The notes under the pieces are model-generated. The model was not told the origin of the DNA, did not search any database, and saw only the letters and a list, made by a program, of their open reading frames with translations. Positions 1 through 10,446 of a stretch of DNA of 64,000 nt are shown one piece after another. How positions within the stretch are numbered: the first letter of the stretch is position 1; every line of letters starts with the position of its first letter. Source of the DNA: Morchella semilibera (lineage: Eukaryota; Ascomycota; Pezizomycetes; Pezizales; Morchellaceae); contig WBVU01000009.1 in assembly GCA_009192285.1 (NCBI GenBank), forward strand, positions 744,001-808,000, written 5' to 3'. Position numbers and translations under genes: made by a program.

Positions 1-539
1 AGGCACGCCGGCCATCCCGTATGTATGTGTGCTTCCGATGGGTACTCGTTTGGCACACGGGAGGTGAAACATCCGAATTGGCCCGTGGGCTGCAGCACCG
101 CGCGTGCTTGTACAGGTTCTTGAGGTGGATCAATGGCGATGAGATGAATTAAGGGTACGGTACCTACTGGCTGCATGGAGATCAACACATGTGGAGTTGA
201 ATGTCCCAAACAGCCGGCATATCCCTGGCGTGGATCTATGCGGCTATCTATCTAGGGTTAGAAAACAGTTAGGTCTCCCGGGATACTTAATGGCACGTTC
301 TTGCGTTTATGATCATTGATACATGGAGCTTAACAAATAAAACGCTGGAGCTTATAACACCCCATATCTATAGTCTAATTTCCACGCAGCAGTTTCTCCC
401 CCCCCCCCCCCCCTCATACCACATATAAAAGAAATCGAAATGCTTATCCAGGCCTCATCATACCCGCCGTTACTGCCATCGCTATCAATTAGGCTTCATC
501 TTATTTGAGACTAGCTAGCTCACGTACGTACACAGCCCT
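1..539. other. Intergenic stretch with poly-C tract
   Basis: No open frame with coding character was seen here. The stretch holds a C run of about 17 bases near 396-413 and otherwise mixed AT-rich sequence. It may be the upstream region of the weak ORF that begins at 540. Confidence 0.5.
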
Positions 540-821
540 ATGTACGATTTCCCATACCTTACAGACACCACCCGTACCACCGATACCCCCTGCCGCAGCG
601 ACGTCAACAATCCCCCCGACTACACTACTAGCCAGGCACAAGCCATCTGCGCCGGAAACTTAACGCCCGACCCAGGGTTTGCAGGAAGGACCCAGTGGGG
701 GGTCTTCTCGGCGCCTCCCCTGGTCGAGACGGTGAGATGGTTATTCAATGCCTACCTCTTCTTTACGGTAATGGTATTATATGGCTCCTCCGCTCTAGGA
801 AGTGGGGGTGGTGGTTTTTGA
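540..821 (+). CDS. Hypothetical small ORF, possibly first exon
   Basis: The 93-codon frame starts at an ATG and for its first 60 or so codons uses C at many third positions (ACC, GAC, CCC, GCC, TTC), unlike the surrounding DNA, so it may be coding. A GTGAG donor-like site at about 731 follows the codons for LVET, so the hydrophobic end (residues about 66-85) could be intron read as protein. I do not recognise the family. No neighbour suggests a role. It could equally be a chance ORF. Confidence 0.25.
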   Translation: MYDFPYLTDTTRTTDTPCRSDVNNPPDYTTSQAQAICAGNLTPDPGFAGRTQWGVFSAPPLVETVRWLFNAYLFFTVMVLYGSSALGSGGGGF

Positions 822-1256
822 CATTTCGTTTGGTTCCGGGAAGGTAGCGTGCTGCTAAGGAGTTATCAGGCAGGTATGGATTAGCCCCCCCCCCCCCCTT
901 CTCTGGTAGAAGGTGGTGGCTGGCGGCGTGGCTAAGGACGTATGTGTGGGGGGAGCTCAGCTCCTCATGTATTGTATGTGAGAAATAACCCGTGGTGGAC
1001 GTGGGTTCATACACACATGTGGAGGCGGACAGTACTTCAATCGTATATACGATTTTCTATCATCGATATATTCGAACCTTCTGCAATACACATACACATA
1101 CACATAATTATATAAGCGGGATAACTGGAATGATAGGTTAACTTCCACTCTATTTATTTTGCCTCGAAACGGTTTTCTACGGGTCAAGGTATTAGTAAGA
1201 ATTAAATGTCATTCTACGTCTAGCTTCTCCGTCTTATCAATCCCTTGCTGGTTCTT

Positions 1257-1278
1257 GGGGGGGGGGGGGGGGGGGGGG
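1257..1278. repeat. Poly-G tract (G22)
   Basis: An uninterrupted run of 22 G lies in an intergenic region about 0.5 kb upstream of the first zinc-finger gene. A tract this long is unstable in replication and sequencing, so its exact length is uncertain. It could form a quadruplex on the plus strand. Confidence 0.85.
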
Positions 1279-1567
1279 CAGACTAGATAAAGCAGAACAG
1301 CGAAACCTCGATAACAACCCAGCTAGTCGCAAAGTCTCTCTAATACATGTATCTATATTACTAGAGTCTGTAGCTGGTGCGGCCGAGATGTATACTAGTG
1401 GAAATGATCGGGAATACAAGAAAACAAGAGAAACGCCCTAGCTACACTCCAGCTCCCATAGTAATTAGAGATTTTAGGCCACGCATCAATTTTGACCAAG
1501 TGATGGTTGCCTAAGGTTTCTAATATTAAGAAAGTATTGAAACCGACCTATCAGGGGTGTTGATGGC

Positions 1568-1606
1568 GTTCAGGCTCGTTGTACGTCGTCCCCCTGTTCA
1601 GGCTCG
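1568..1606 (+). promoter_or_regulatory. Paired GTTCAGGCTCG boxes, first zinc-finger gene
   Basis: The 11-mer GTTCAGGCTCG occurs twice, at 1568-1578 and 1596-1606, about 200 bases upstream of the ATG at 1802. The same pair stands at about the same distance before the paralogue at 3921, while most intervening sequence has diverged. Retention of a doubled box suggests a binding site for a transcription factor, possibly the zinc-finger protein itself. The binding partner is inference. Confidence 0.5.
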
Positions 1607-1801
1607 CTCTGGTATGTACTGATACAGGGTATAAAGCTAGCACTACCACCACTAGGTCTATACTCACAAACTGTCGAACTGCTGCCCAAAATTTCTTTGA
1701 ACTCGCTTAAAATTTCTGCATTCTTCTTGCCTTGCAGCCCCTTCGGGACAAACTTGTCTTAGATACTTTTTACCATTGGTCATCTTGCGCGCTTAAGCAG
1801 C

Positions 1802-2514
1802 ATGGAGACCAATCGGTAGGTTTTTTTTTTTTTGCTTTTGACTGACGCTCAGACCATACAAAGCCCCCGAACCCTTGTGATCAGTCATATTCGTACTTCC
1901 GGACCATTTGATCAATTTGGATTAATTGATCAACTTGAGCTCGAACAAATCTTCGGGCCATTAGAGCCCCTACCGGAACACCTACTGTCCGATCACGATT
2001 CCCCCACACCAGACCCTTTAGCGACTGAACCAGTTTCCAATGCTCTAACGGCTACTATTGATTTTCAGCCCGAGAACAGTTCTTCTCCAGAGGATCTTTC
2101 TCCAGAGATTCTCTGCGATGGAAAATGTAAAGGCAACCTGCTGTATGTACTCCGACTCTATCCTATTCCTTCTAAACTAAACTAACCCAGCATCCTATAT
2201 GCAACAGGGGTTCCCACAAATGTCAACGCCTGAAGAAAAAGCTTCACATCACCTGTCTTGGCAAGGATAGCAGCAACCAAGACTGTACGCACATATTCAC
2301 TACCAAAAATGACTTCAACCGTCACTACAAGACCAGGCACCTTAAGAAGGAGGTTCACGATTGCACTGTCCCAGGCTGTGAAAAAGTCGGGAACAAGGGA
2401 TTCTCTCGCAGGGATAACCTACTGCAGCACTTGAGGAACGTACACAACCAGGGTCCCGCTAAGAACCCAATCAGATATAGGTCCAACGACGTGAATGGGG
2501 CCGTCATGGCCTAA
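1802..2514 (+). CDS. C2H2 zinc-finger protein, tandem copy 1
   Basis: Three exons are inferred: 1802-1815, 1864-2142 and 2208-2514, giving 199 aa. The 14-nt first exon encodes METN plus part of Arg; the introns have GT..AG ends and CTGAC or CTAAC branch-like sites. Exon 2 is acidic and Pro/Ser-rich (SPTPDPLATEP) and looks disordered. Exon 3 holds two fingers: an atypical C-x9-C-x12-H-x4-H, then CTVPGCEKVGNKGFSRRDN...HLRNVH (C-x4-C-x16-H-x4-H), which resembles fungal DNA-binding C2H2 fingers. The paralogue at 3921 has the same exon structure, and exon 3 is much more similar than exon 2. The role is probably DNA binding in the nucleus; the targets are unknown. Splicing is the main uncertainty, but the same pattern works in both copies, which supports it. 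Confidence 0.75.
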
Positions 2515-3686
2515 AGTTACAGGTAGCTTATCAGGGGAAAGCCTCGGTACAAAAGGTGGCCCGGTCCGGATTTTCGGACAAAACTTCGGCTTGCTTTGAT
2601 TCAGGCTTGGGCTTGGTTAGGGGAATTTATCATCATAGTCTTTCTTTTTTTTTTGTCTTCTATATTACGGCTTTGGAGAGGGGGATGGTTAGCAGTAGCG
2701 GAGGTTGTTGGCGGACATCACTGAGCGGCGCGAATCTTTGTCAGAATTTTCTCCTTTGTATTAGTTCCTTTTTGTCACAATCTTCTCTTTATATTATTCC
2801 CTCTGTTAACAGTTACAATGACTACTATCTCTTTTGGTTTATACTATGCGCAATGGGGCCCTTCTAGCTCCCGACAAATAAATAGCGTTTTCTTTATATA
2901 AAGCACGCTTATAATCGCTCGCTTTAGATGTGGTTAAAACTACGAGGGCAGAACGTCCCCAACGGAGAGTATCCCTTAGTCTGCCAGTAAAATGCTGACC
3001 CCCCAAGAAGAAGCAAATTTTGTGTGGTTTTACTAACAGATCCCGTTATCTCCCTTATCAAATAATAGATCTTTACAAACCTAATTCCCCTACCCTAGGG
3101 GGCCAGCACTGACAGACTAAGGGATACTCTTGACCTTACTTGGCCATGGCCAAAGAGAACTATTATAATGATAGCGTAATAACAGTATCTTGTCTTGACT
3201 GGCTAACTCAAGAATATATAATATATATGCGCACTAGGTTTAATCGGGGGGTCATCAATACTTGGACTGATAGATTTGAAGTGTATTCGGGTTATGGTTG
3301 TCCTTCGTCTTACAGGGACCGGGATCATGGAGACGTTGCAGCGGAAATGATCGGAAATGCAAGAAATTAATAATGCACGTGCTTGTGCAGGCAACTACTC
3401 TAAGTAGATAGGGGAGAGCGACCTTGACAACCATTTTTAGACTATTTCAGCGTGACATCCGGTCGGCTCTGATTAATGCCATGGGGTGTTCGAGTTAAAG
3501 CTGGGTATCCCCTTCCCAATGTACTCATGATCAATGATCAAGATATATTGATTGAAGCCGTACGTATTATGTAAAGAACGCTCCAAGGCGGCCGCCCTCT
3601 CCTGATTAAACCGGGCCAGTCTGTTATGCATATATGTAGGCCAAGCTCAATGTTGAAACTCAGTTGAGATATGGGCCTATTAGGGG
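2515..3686. other. Spacer between the two zinc-finger genes
   Basis: This spacer holds the 3' flank of copy 1, an inverted-repeat element at 2966-3130, and the 5' flank of copy 2. The ORFs seen here (2556-2867, 3140-3370) start at non-ATG codons or lack coding character. Short stretches after each copy's stop (about 2640-2690 and 4775-4815) still resemble each other, as expected if the duplication unit included flanking DNA. Confidence 0.5.
2966..3130. mobile_element. MITE-like element with about 33-bp terminal inverted repeats
   Basis: The left end AGAGTATCCCTTAGTCTG and the right end CAGACTAAGGGATACTCT are exact inverted complements for 18 bases. The match continues imperfectly inward through a GCTGACCCCCC / GGGGGGCCAGC block. 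The element is about 165 bp with an AT-rich centre and no ORF, so it would be a non-autonomous DNA transposon. The flanks (AACGG / TGACC) show no clear target duplication, so the superfamily is undetermined. Confidence 0.7.
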
Positions 3687-3717
3687 GTTCAGGCTCGCTG
3701 ACCCCTGTTCAGGCTCG
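3687..3717 (+). promoter_or_regulatory. Paired GTTCAGGCTCG boxes, second zinc-finger gene
   Basis: GTTCAGGCTCG occurs at 3687-3697 and 3707-3717, about 204 bases before the ATG at 3921. Start-to-start spacing is 20 bases here and 28 in copy 1. Further downstream, a leader segment (GCTGCCC.AAATTTCTTTGA) is also shared by both copies. Confidence 0.5.
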
Positions 3718-3920
3718 CTGTAGGGATGCAACTTTACGCGACACTGAGCATAAAGATAATGGTGCTACCAACTCCATATTCCTCACAAGCCCCGCAGAAT
3801 TGCTGCCCGAAATTTCTTTGATCTCGGTTAAAGCTTCTCTACTCTTTCCCCTGTTCTCCGGACTCTTCGTATTATTTCCCTATTGGTCATCCTTGCTTCA
3901 CACAAGAAATTGTGCGCAGC

Positions 3921-4723
3921 ATGGAGGCTAATCGGTGGGTTTTTTTTTTTTTCTTTTCTTCTTTCTAACACAAGTCATCACTCGATATCTTTTTGCACAG
4001 CACCAGTCCCGCACCTTGGCCATTCTGCATAGTAGATCAGCCTGCCGAAGATTTATTTGATCTCTTCAATCCTGCCAACCAATGGGGCCAACCTCTACTA
4101 GATCTAGAACGACCACTGCCTGGCGACCGCTCCCCCACACCAGGCCTTTTAGCGGTGGAACCGATCGCCAATATCGACCATCTTGAGTACGTAGCCGACG
4201 TAGCTGATGCTCAACTTGGTCGCGATATCCCTATTCCTGGCCCTCCAGCAGGGGAACCGGTTGTTGATGATCATCCCGCGGCTGCAGCTGAGGTCCACCC
4301 TGGGAACCCCTCCCCCGGGGTTCTATGCAACGGGAGATGCAAAGGGGACTTATTGTAAGGCCTTTTGGCGTATGTTTCATCGACTCATATCATAAAAAAC
4401 TAACCCAGCCTACCACTATTAACAGGGGCCCTCACAAATGCAAACGTCTACAGAGAAGGCTCCATATCACTTGCCTTAGCAAGGACAACAGCGGCAATGA
4501 TTGTACTCACCCCTTTAACACCAAAAACGATTTCAACCGCCACTGCAAAACGAAGCATGGGATCAGTCAGAAGTTGCTCGATTGCACTGTTCCGGGCTGT
4601 GAGAAGGTCGGAAACAAGGGGTTCACTCGCAAGGATAACCTATTGCAGCACCTGAGAAACGTTCACAACGAAGGGCCTGCCATGAACCCGGTTAGATTCG
4701 GGTCCAATGGTGCCCCCGCATAA
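3921..4723 (+). CDS. C2H2 zinc-finger protein, tandem copy 2
   Basis: Three exons are inferred: 3921-3934, 4001-4354 and 4426-4723, giving 221 aa. The first exon again encodes a five-residue start (MEANR). Exon 2 is longer than in copy 1, rich in Pro, Ala and acidic residues, and keeps only islands (SPTPGLLAVEP and LCNGRCKGDLL). Exon 3 keeps both fingers with few changes: C-x9-C-x12-H-x4-H, then CTVPGCEKVGNKGFTRKDN...HLRNVH. It is probably a nuclear DNA-binding protein. The tandem arrangement and shared promoter boxes point to local duplication. The second intron (4355-4425) ends in AACAG after a CTAAC branch-like site. Confidence 0.78.
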
Positions 4724-6224
4724 GCGGGCTTTTACTTTATGGGACGGGGAAATTCCCTTGACGGTCATCGCTGCGCTTTTCTCTATCTTATTCGGTGCTT
4801 TGTTGGAGGTATATATTGGGCAACTATATCTCCCCTCAGCTACCTCGGCGTTCCTTACATGTTTCCTATTCCTCTACATTTCATATCGCGTATTCGATCT
4901 TTAGCTCGGGGCTGGCTCTTTCTTTATGTTTATGTTTGTGCTTATGCTTATGTTTCTTTTCTTCTTCTTCTTCTTTTTTTTTTTTTTGCATTACTTTGAC
5001 CTGAAGATTATACTGTTAGCTATACAGCACTTTTCTAATAAAATATAAATGCTCCGCCCACCAAAGAGGTTCCTGTTAGCTTGAGACCCGCGATGTTCCC
5101 ACAGTCCGCGTCATGCGAACTCACTCGGCCAACGTCTTGGCGTTGAGTAGGTCCAGGGTAGAGCATATAATCAAAAAGCGGCGCGCAAAGCGAGAATATC
5201 AACTTAACTTAATTGGCTTATTGACATCTACCCACTCAGTCTACACTACCAGACCCTCAGCCCTCAGCCCTCTGTCCCACCCGAAGACGATGGTATCTGT
5301 TTCACCCAGCAACCTATCCTGTCGGGCACTAGGCGCCCCATGCTTATGTAGTGCTTGGAGACTAGAGATGTATATGTACATGTAGTAACTGGCATGTGGC
5401 GAGCATGGAGATGATAAAGTGGTAATTAACCTACGGAGATAAAGCGCGAGACATCGGCTCTGTTAGAGGATCATCAAGCACTCTACAGAATACTTCACAT
5501 CCCCGAAATCGAAGAGAAGGGGACTGACGTAAAAAAGCCCCCTTACCCCCAACGTGAAGGGAGGGGGCAGCAGCTTTCCTAGGGGACTGAGGGTACAATA
5601 AAAAGCTATACAACTCTGCCTTCTTAGAGGTGAAGGATTTGGCGGTACGTATTGGGTGGGGGTTAGACCATATGCTTGGATGCGAATGCTGGCGCCCCCT
5701 CAAAGGTGCCCGATGTTAGGTTTGGGCGAGGTGGTTGAGTGCGACAGGAATGCCAAGAGAAATTTCCGGGAATCAGAAGCTACACCCTTACTCGCTGATG
5801 TCTAATAAAAGGCAAGAAAGCTAGTACCAACGATGATTCACTCCCGCACCTAGACATGTGACCGAGTGATTCTCCGTGATGGAACAACTACATAACACCA
5901 GTTGCAGGGATGGGAGGGCAATATCCTCGCTATTCATCCTGTACCTGGCATTCGGCAAAACAAAACCGGTCCTATCCTATATCAGAATATTTTTTTAGGC
6001 ACGCATCAGTACTAAAATGTATGTGCATATAAAGTAGCCAATCCTTATTCGAGTGCAGGTATTTGGTACTAAATACAGTTAGTAGTCTAGCTAAAGTTGA
6101 CAAATGCTCCACAAGGAAACAAACTCTGCCAAGCATCGTTCTAGCTTCTAGAGCACCTACGCGATCTCTCTCTCACCTCTCCTAGGTCTTGTCTCTTGCC
6201 ATTAAATAAATACACACCGCAAGA
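4724..6224. other. Intergenic stretch
   Basis: No supported gene. The region contains a TTTATG/CTTATG-type simple repeat at about 4921-4955 followed by a T tract, and one CGAGTGATTCTCCGTGA motif at 5863. ORFs at 5113-5385 and 5431-5703 resemble no family I know and have no splice or codon support. Confidence 0.5.
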
Positions 6225-6728
6225 ATGAGCACCTTTATCGAGTCCCTGTTCCCCGCCTCGACAAAGCAGTCCGCCGCCCTCATCGATGGCATTCACACTG
6301 ACTGCAGTGTCATCTCCTTTGCCGACAAGATCGTCGTAACTCTGACACAACAAGGACGTCTTGCACAATGGGTACGTTACCTACTCCTTATTCGCCTCCC
6401 TCCCGGGTTCCTATGCTTATATCATATCTACATGTAGTTCCACGTACCCCTTGACGGACACCACCCCGGCCTCCTCGAAGGCAAGTCCCCGACCGACGAA
6501 GACGGCCTTCTCCCGCTCTCACACTTGACACCAACCACTCTTCTCGGCGGGGCGATTCCAGAGCGAGAGGCGCTGGGCCAGACAATCTCCGTGCAGCTCG
6601 CATCAGTTCTAGCGATGCGTAGGAGAGAGGAGGGGCGCATGTTGGTTGTTGGGTTGGGACTGCAGCAGAAAGAGCTAGATGGGGAGGCATTTGTAAAGGT
6701 GATGCAGCTGGTGGGGGAGTGTCTGTAG
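6225..6728 (+). CDS. Proteasome assembly chaperone 3-like protein (PAC3/Poc3)
   Basis: Two exons, 6225-6371 and 6438-6728, encode 145 aa. The start MSTFIESLFPASTK has a good context (AAGAATGAG). The frame passes through TDCSVISFADKIVVTLTQQGRLAQW, then continues after the intron as FHVPLDGHHP and ISVQLASVLAMRRREEGRMLVVGLGL. This order (short N-terminus, a beta-strand pair ending in Q-x-G-R-L, then a long helix-strand segment) fits the PAC3/Poc3 family, which helps assemble the 20S proteasome alpha ring with Poc4/PAC4. The size fits that family. The intron acceptor lies in a CTACATGTAG palindrome. The gene lies about 300 bp upstream of the phosphorylase on the same strand, with no evident functional link. 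Confidence 0.7.
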
Positions 6729-7024
6729 TAAGGAAATTGATTATAATGAATGAAGGAATGGGAACTATGAGTGATTGAGTGAGTGAACCGCGAAAAAAAG
6801 AATAAACAATATAATTGGTATCGATATCAAAAAGCCCCTCTTCTGTAACACAAATGGCGGGGTGCGCGGGGGGAGACGGCGGGTTCCGTCATGACAACCG
6901 ACGGGAGATTCCTACAACACCAAAGCCAACGACCTACAACATTTTCATATCTAGTCAGACATCGACTCTTCTCTTCTCACACCCCCCTCTAATTCAACCC
7001 CCCCCCCCAATACCCTCCACCGCA

Positions 7025-8222
7025 ATGGCTACAGTCACCAGTACCACCACAATCGCCCTCGCGACCCAATCCGCCGATCACATCCGCGCCCAGCTCCCTT
7101 CCTCCCTCTCTTCTCCTCGCATCGGCATCATCTGTGGTTCTGGTCTCGGCGGCCTCGCTGACACGCTCCATGCCTCCCCCCAATTCGAGCTCTCCTACAC
7201 TTTGATCCCACACTTCCCTCATTCCACAGGTCAGACCTCCAGGCTACCCCCTCCTGCTCTCCCAAACTAAATCTCCTCTATGCAGTTGCCGGCCATGCCG
7301 GTAAATTCGTTTTTGGACTCCTGGGCGAGAAGAAGACCCCCGTCGTGATGATGGTCGGCCGTGTCCAGTAAGCATGGTCTCATCCCGACAGGCGGGAGGA
7401 CGCACGACTGACCTGACCTAATCGCCCGCGCGAACAGTTTCTTTGAGGGCCACTCTATTGAGAAAGTCACCTTCCCCACCCGTGTCATGAAGCTCCTCGG
7501 TATCAACACCCTGATCGTCACCAACGCCGCTGGTGGACTAAACCCGTCCTACTCCGTCGGTGACATGATGATTATCAACGACGTACCTTCCTCCCGCCCT
7601 CTAGACATACCTACCCCCCACTAACCCTCACAGCACATCAACCTCCCCGGTCTCTCCGGCTCACATCCCCTCCGGGGCCCCAATGAGGACGCCTGGGGCC
7701 CGCGCTTCCCCGCCCTCTCAGATGCGTACGACCTCGAGCTACGCAAGACCGTGCACCAGAGCTACAAGAAGCTTCCGGGAACAACGGAGACCCGGAAGCT
7801 CCATGAGGGTGTCTATGTATTTGTCTCCGGACCATCGTACGAGACGCGTGCGGAGTGCCGGATGCTGCGGATGATGGGCGCGGACTGCGTTGGAATGAGC
7901 ACGGTGCCAGAGATTATCGTGGCGCGGCACTGCGGGCTACGGGTACTCGCTATGAGCTTGGTGACGAATAAGTCAGTGTTAGAGGAAGGGCCTCGAGGTG
8001 ACGCTGTTCTGGTCGAAGGGAAGGACGGCGGTGAGCTGAAGGGCGTGATGGAGTTGGGGAAGGCGAATCATGAGGAGGTTTTGGAAACAGGGAGGGAAGC
8101 GGCGAAGGATATGCAGGTTTGTCTTTCATGTTCCATATATATTTCCGCAGCCGCGGGTGTATGCTGACTTACGGGTTTAGGCGCTGGTCAAGCAGTTTGT
8201 AGACGATATTTCAGATCAGTAA
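7025..8222 (+). CDS. PNP1: Purine nucleoside phosphorylase
   Basis: Five exons, 7025-7229, 7286-7367, 7438-7582, 7634-8116 and 8181-8222, give 318 aa, the usual size for trimeric PNP. Landmarks are the phosphate-binding GSGLGGL at residues 38-44, GRVHFFEGHS across the second intron, [18 protein letters not shown] with Glu214, GMSTVPE with Met232, and SLVTN with Asn256. The Glu/Met/Asn spacing equals that of human E201/M219/N243. The enzyme should cleave inosine and guanosine with phosphate to free base and ribose 1-phosphate in cytosolic purine salvage. The last exon encodes only [13 protein letters not shown]. All introns are 51-70 nt. The gene looks intact. Confidence 0.92.
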
Positions 8223-10446
8223 AGGTAAGTTTTGGCGTGGAACCTTGTTTATGCATGTTTCAATTAAAATCTCATCTTAGTAGTAGTAGGTCGAGAGATA
8301 TCTCATAGATAATATCAGTTTTGGTGCTCCTTAGCTCTCTTGCGAGACGAAAAAGGTATCAAGAGTCCCATATCCTTCCACATGATGACGAGTTGGTAAT
8401 CAGACCAACGATGCATAACGAACCTCCAGCTCCATTTACCCATATCTTGGAATGTTCTGTGAGTATGATATATACATATATTCTTGAACTTGACGGTCAA
8501 CCATAGCCCCCGCTCAACAATTATCATCACTGTATCTGAGAGCCGGTGAGGACAGTATGCAATATAGCCGCTTCAAGCCCAGCTACCATGCTCAACCTAG
8601 AGGAAAAGTTTAGCTTCAGGCGTAGTTACTCTACCCATACCAAACCTCTTGCTCTTTGACGGCCTGCCGATTACTTCCTCTAGACTGCCAGCGGACCAAT
8701 TTACAAATACTAGGGCTCCTAGGATTTCACCCATAAGCACTGTCAGAGTTGTTCATCACCGACCGGATTCTATGGAAGCTCTTTCTTTAGTCGTATCGAA
8801 ACCCTTTTGACTAAAACCTGAGACCGTTTGGAGTAAAAATTATTGATAACCGTAAATACCCTCTCGTGGACAGTGGGATAAACCTGGGTCGCCCAGCCAT
8901 GAACCACTGATAATAGCACTCCCGTGCCTGGAGACACCGTCTCCGGTGTATTAGCGTTTGTGTGGATTGGGAACCTTAAAGTTTGGGCCTTGAAACGCTT
9001 CCTCTAACTATGCTGCAGCCATGAGAACCACCGCTTATGGTGTAAATACATATCTCAAGCCTGCCCGCCAGCTCTAGACGCTTGCATCTTAGCATCTAGC
9101 TTGCTCAGGTCAGGACAGGTCCAGATACAAAAACGCTCTTAGGTAATTTATGTATGTAAAGTACTTCACCTCCGGTTTGTAGTGCACTTATCCACACAAG
9201 AGTAAGTGACTGATGTATGTTAGTATTCTAGAAACTATCAAGATAAGGCACCCTCCAAAAAGGCCAAAAAGGTGCATGTATGTAGTTAGATTTGAGGGGG
9301 CAATTCTGGCGCCTAGCAAGAAAAATTTAGTTCTTTCTGAACCTACATACATACACAGTGCAAGAATCCAGGCTCCACTATTGACGACAGATATCAACAT
9401 GCTTGTTTCCATGACCAGCTACAGATCTAACCGCCTCTCTTTATACCTAGTGTAGTATGATGGTACTCTACTTACTCTATTCACGCATTAATCTATCTCC
9501 CTCAACGGGACTTCCCCCGCATAATTCATCTAGCCCGAAACGAGCTAACATAGATCATCTATGTACATGTGTTTTAATCCACATTGCCTAGAGACATCAT
9601 CGCCATTCCACAGAGAGGTCCAGGACAGATTTACAACCTGACTGTGTGCCATGCAGCAGCTTCATAGGTCGTGATGCTGGGCCACACGTGGCATTCTCGG
9701 GCCTCCAGAATAAAAGTACGGCACCTAGTGGCGAAGAGCAATTGCCCTACATATACCAATCCATCCTATGTGCGGTTCAACTTCATCTGCAGTAATTGGG
9801 GATGCTATCAACACCTACTAGTAATATAGAAGAAGAAAGGAAAAACTACATGTAGCTGATAAGGTTGCCCTCGCTAGGTGAATACACTGGGAATCAAGAA
9901 GCCTAAGCAACCCCTTAGATATTCTGACGCTCTCTAACTAAGAACAATACCGAATCGATACTCATATCGATATTCATATCTCACTAAAGAAGAGTTTGTT
10001 TTCGAAGCGCTGGTAACCACAGCTCGAGAGATAGTGGTCTAATGATAAACATTTGTCTAGACCATTCCACTGCCGATATATTTGCGTACCGAGTGATACT
10101 TCGTGACGATTGAGCTGTTGGTGCATGGCACCTGCAACCCCGCAACTTGAAGGAGCAAAGATCAACAAATTGCACATGCGGGTCCAGCACCATCCAAAAT
10201 CGGGGGTTTCTCACATCATGATTTGCAACCTGAGCAGATGTTGGGGCTTTCCGTAATCAACAACCACAAGTCCTCAGGGGGAAAATCCTCAGGGGGAATC
10301 GAGACCGGGCGATGCCCCACACTCCTCAAGCTCCGATGAAGCAAGTATTCGGTTCCTCGGCAGTCAATGGCGCGGGGTATGTATATATATAAGAGGACAC
10401 ATTCTCAGCTGTACCCCTAACTCACTAGCACTCGTTCCAATCCAAA
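8223..10446. other. Intergenic stretch
   Basis: About 2.2 kb with no supported gene. It contains one CGAGTGATACTTCGTGA motif at 10090-10106, several ACATGTA palindromes (for example near 9568 and 9848), and the presumptive promoter of the hydrolase. ORFs at 9188-9455 and 9974-10214 overlap on both strands and have no coding signature. Confidence 0.5.
10382..10392 (+). promoter_or_regulatory. TATA box of the hydrolase
   Basis: TATATATATAA lies about 55 bases upstream of the ATG at 10447, a usual distance in fungal genes. Its survival suggests that the gene downstream was active recently. Confidence 0.4.
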
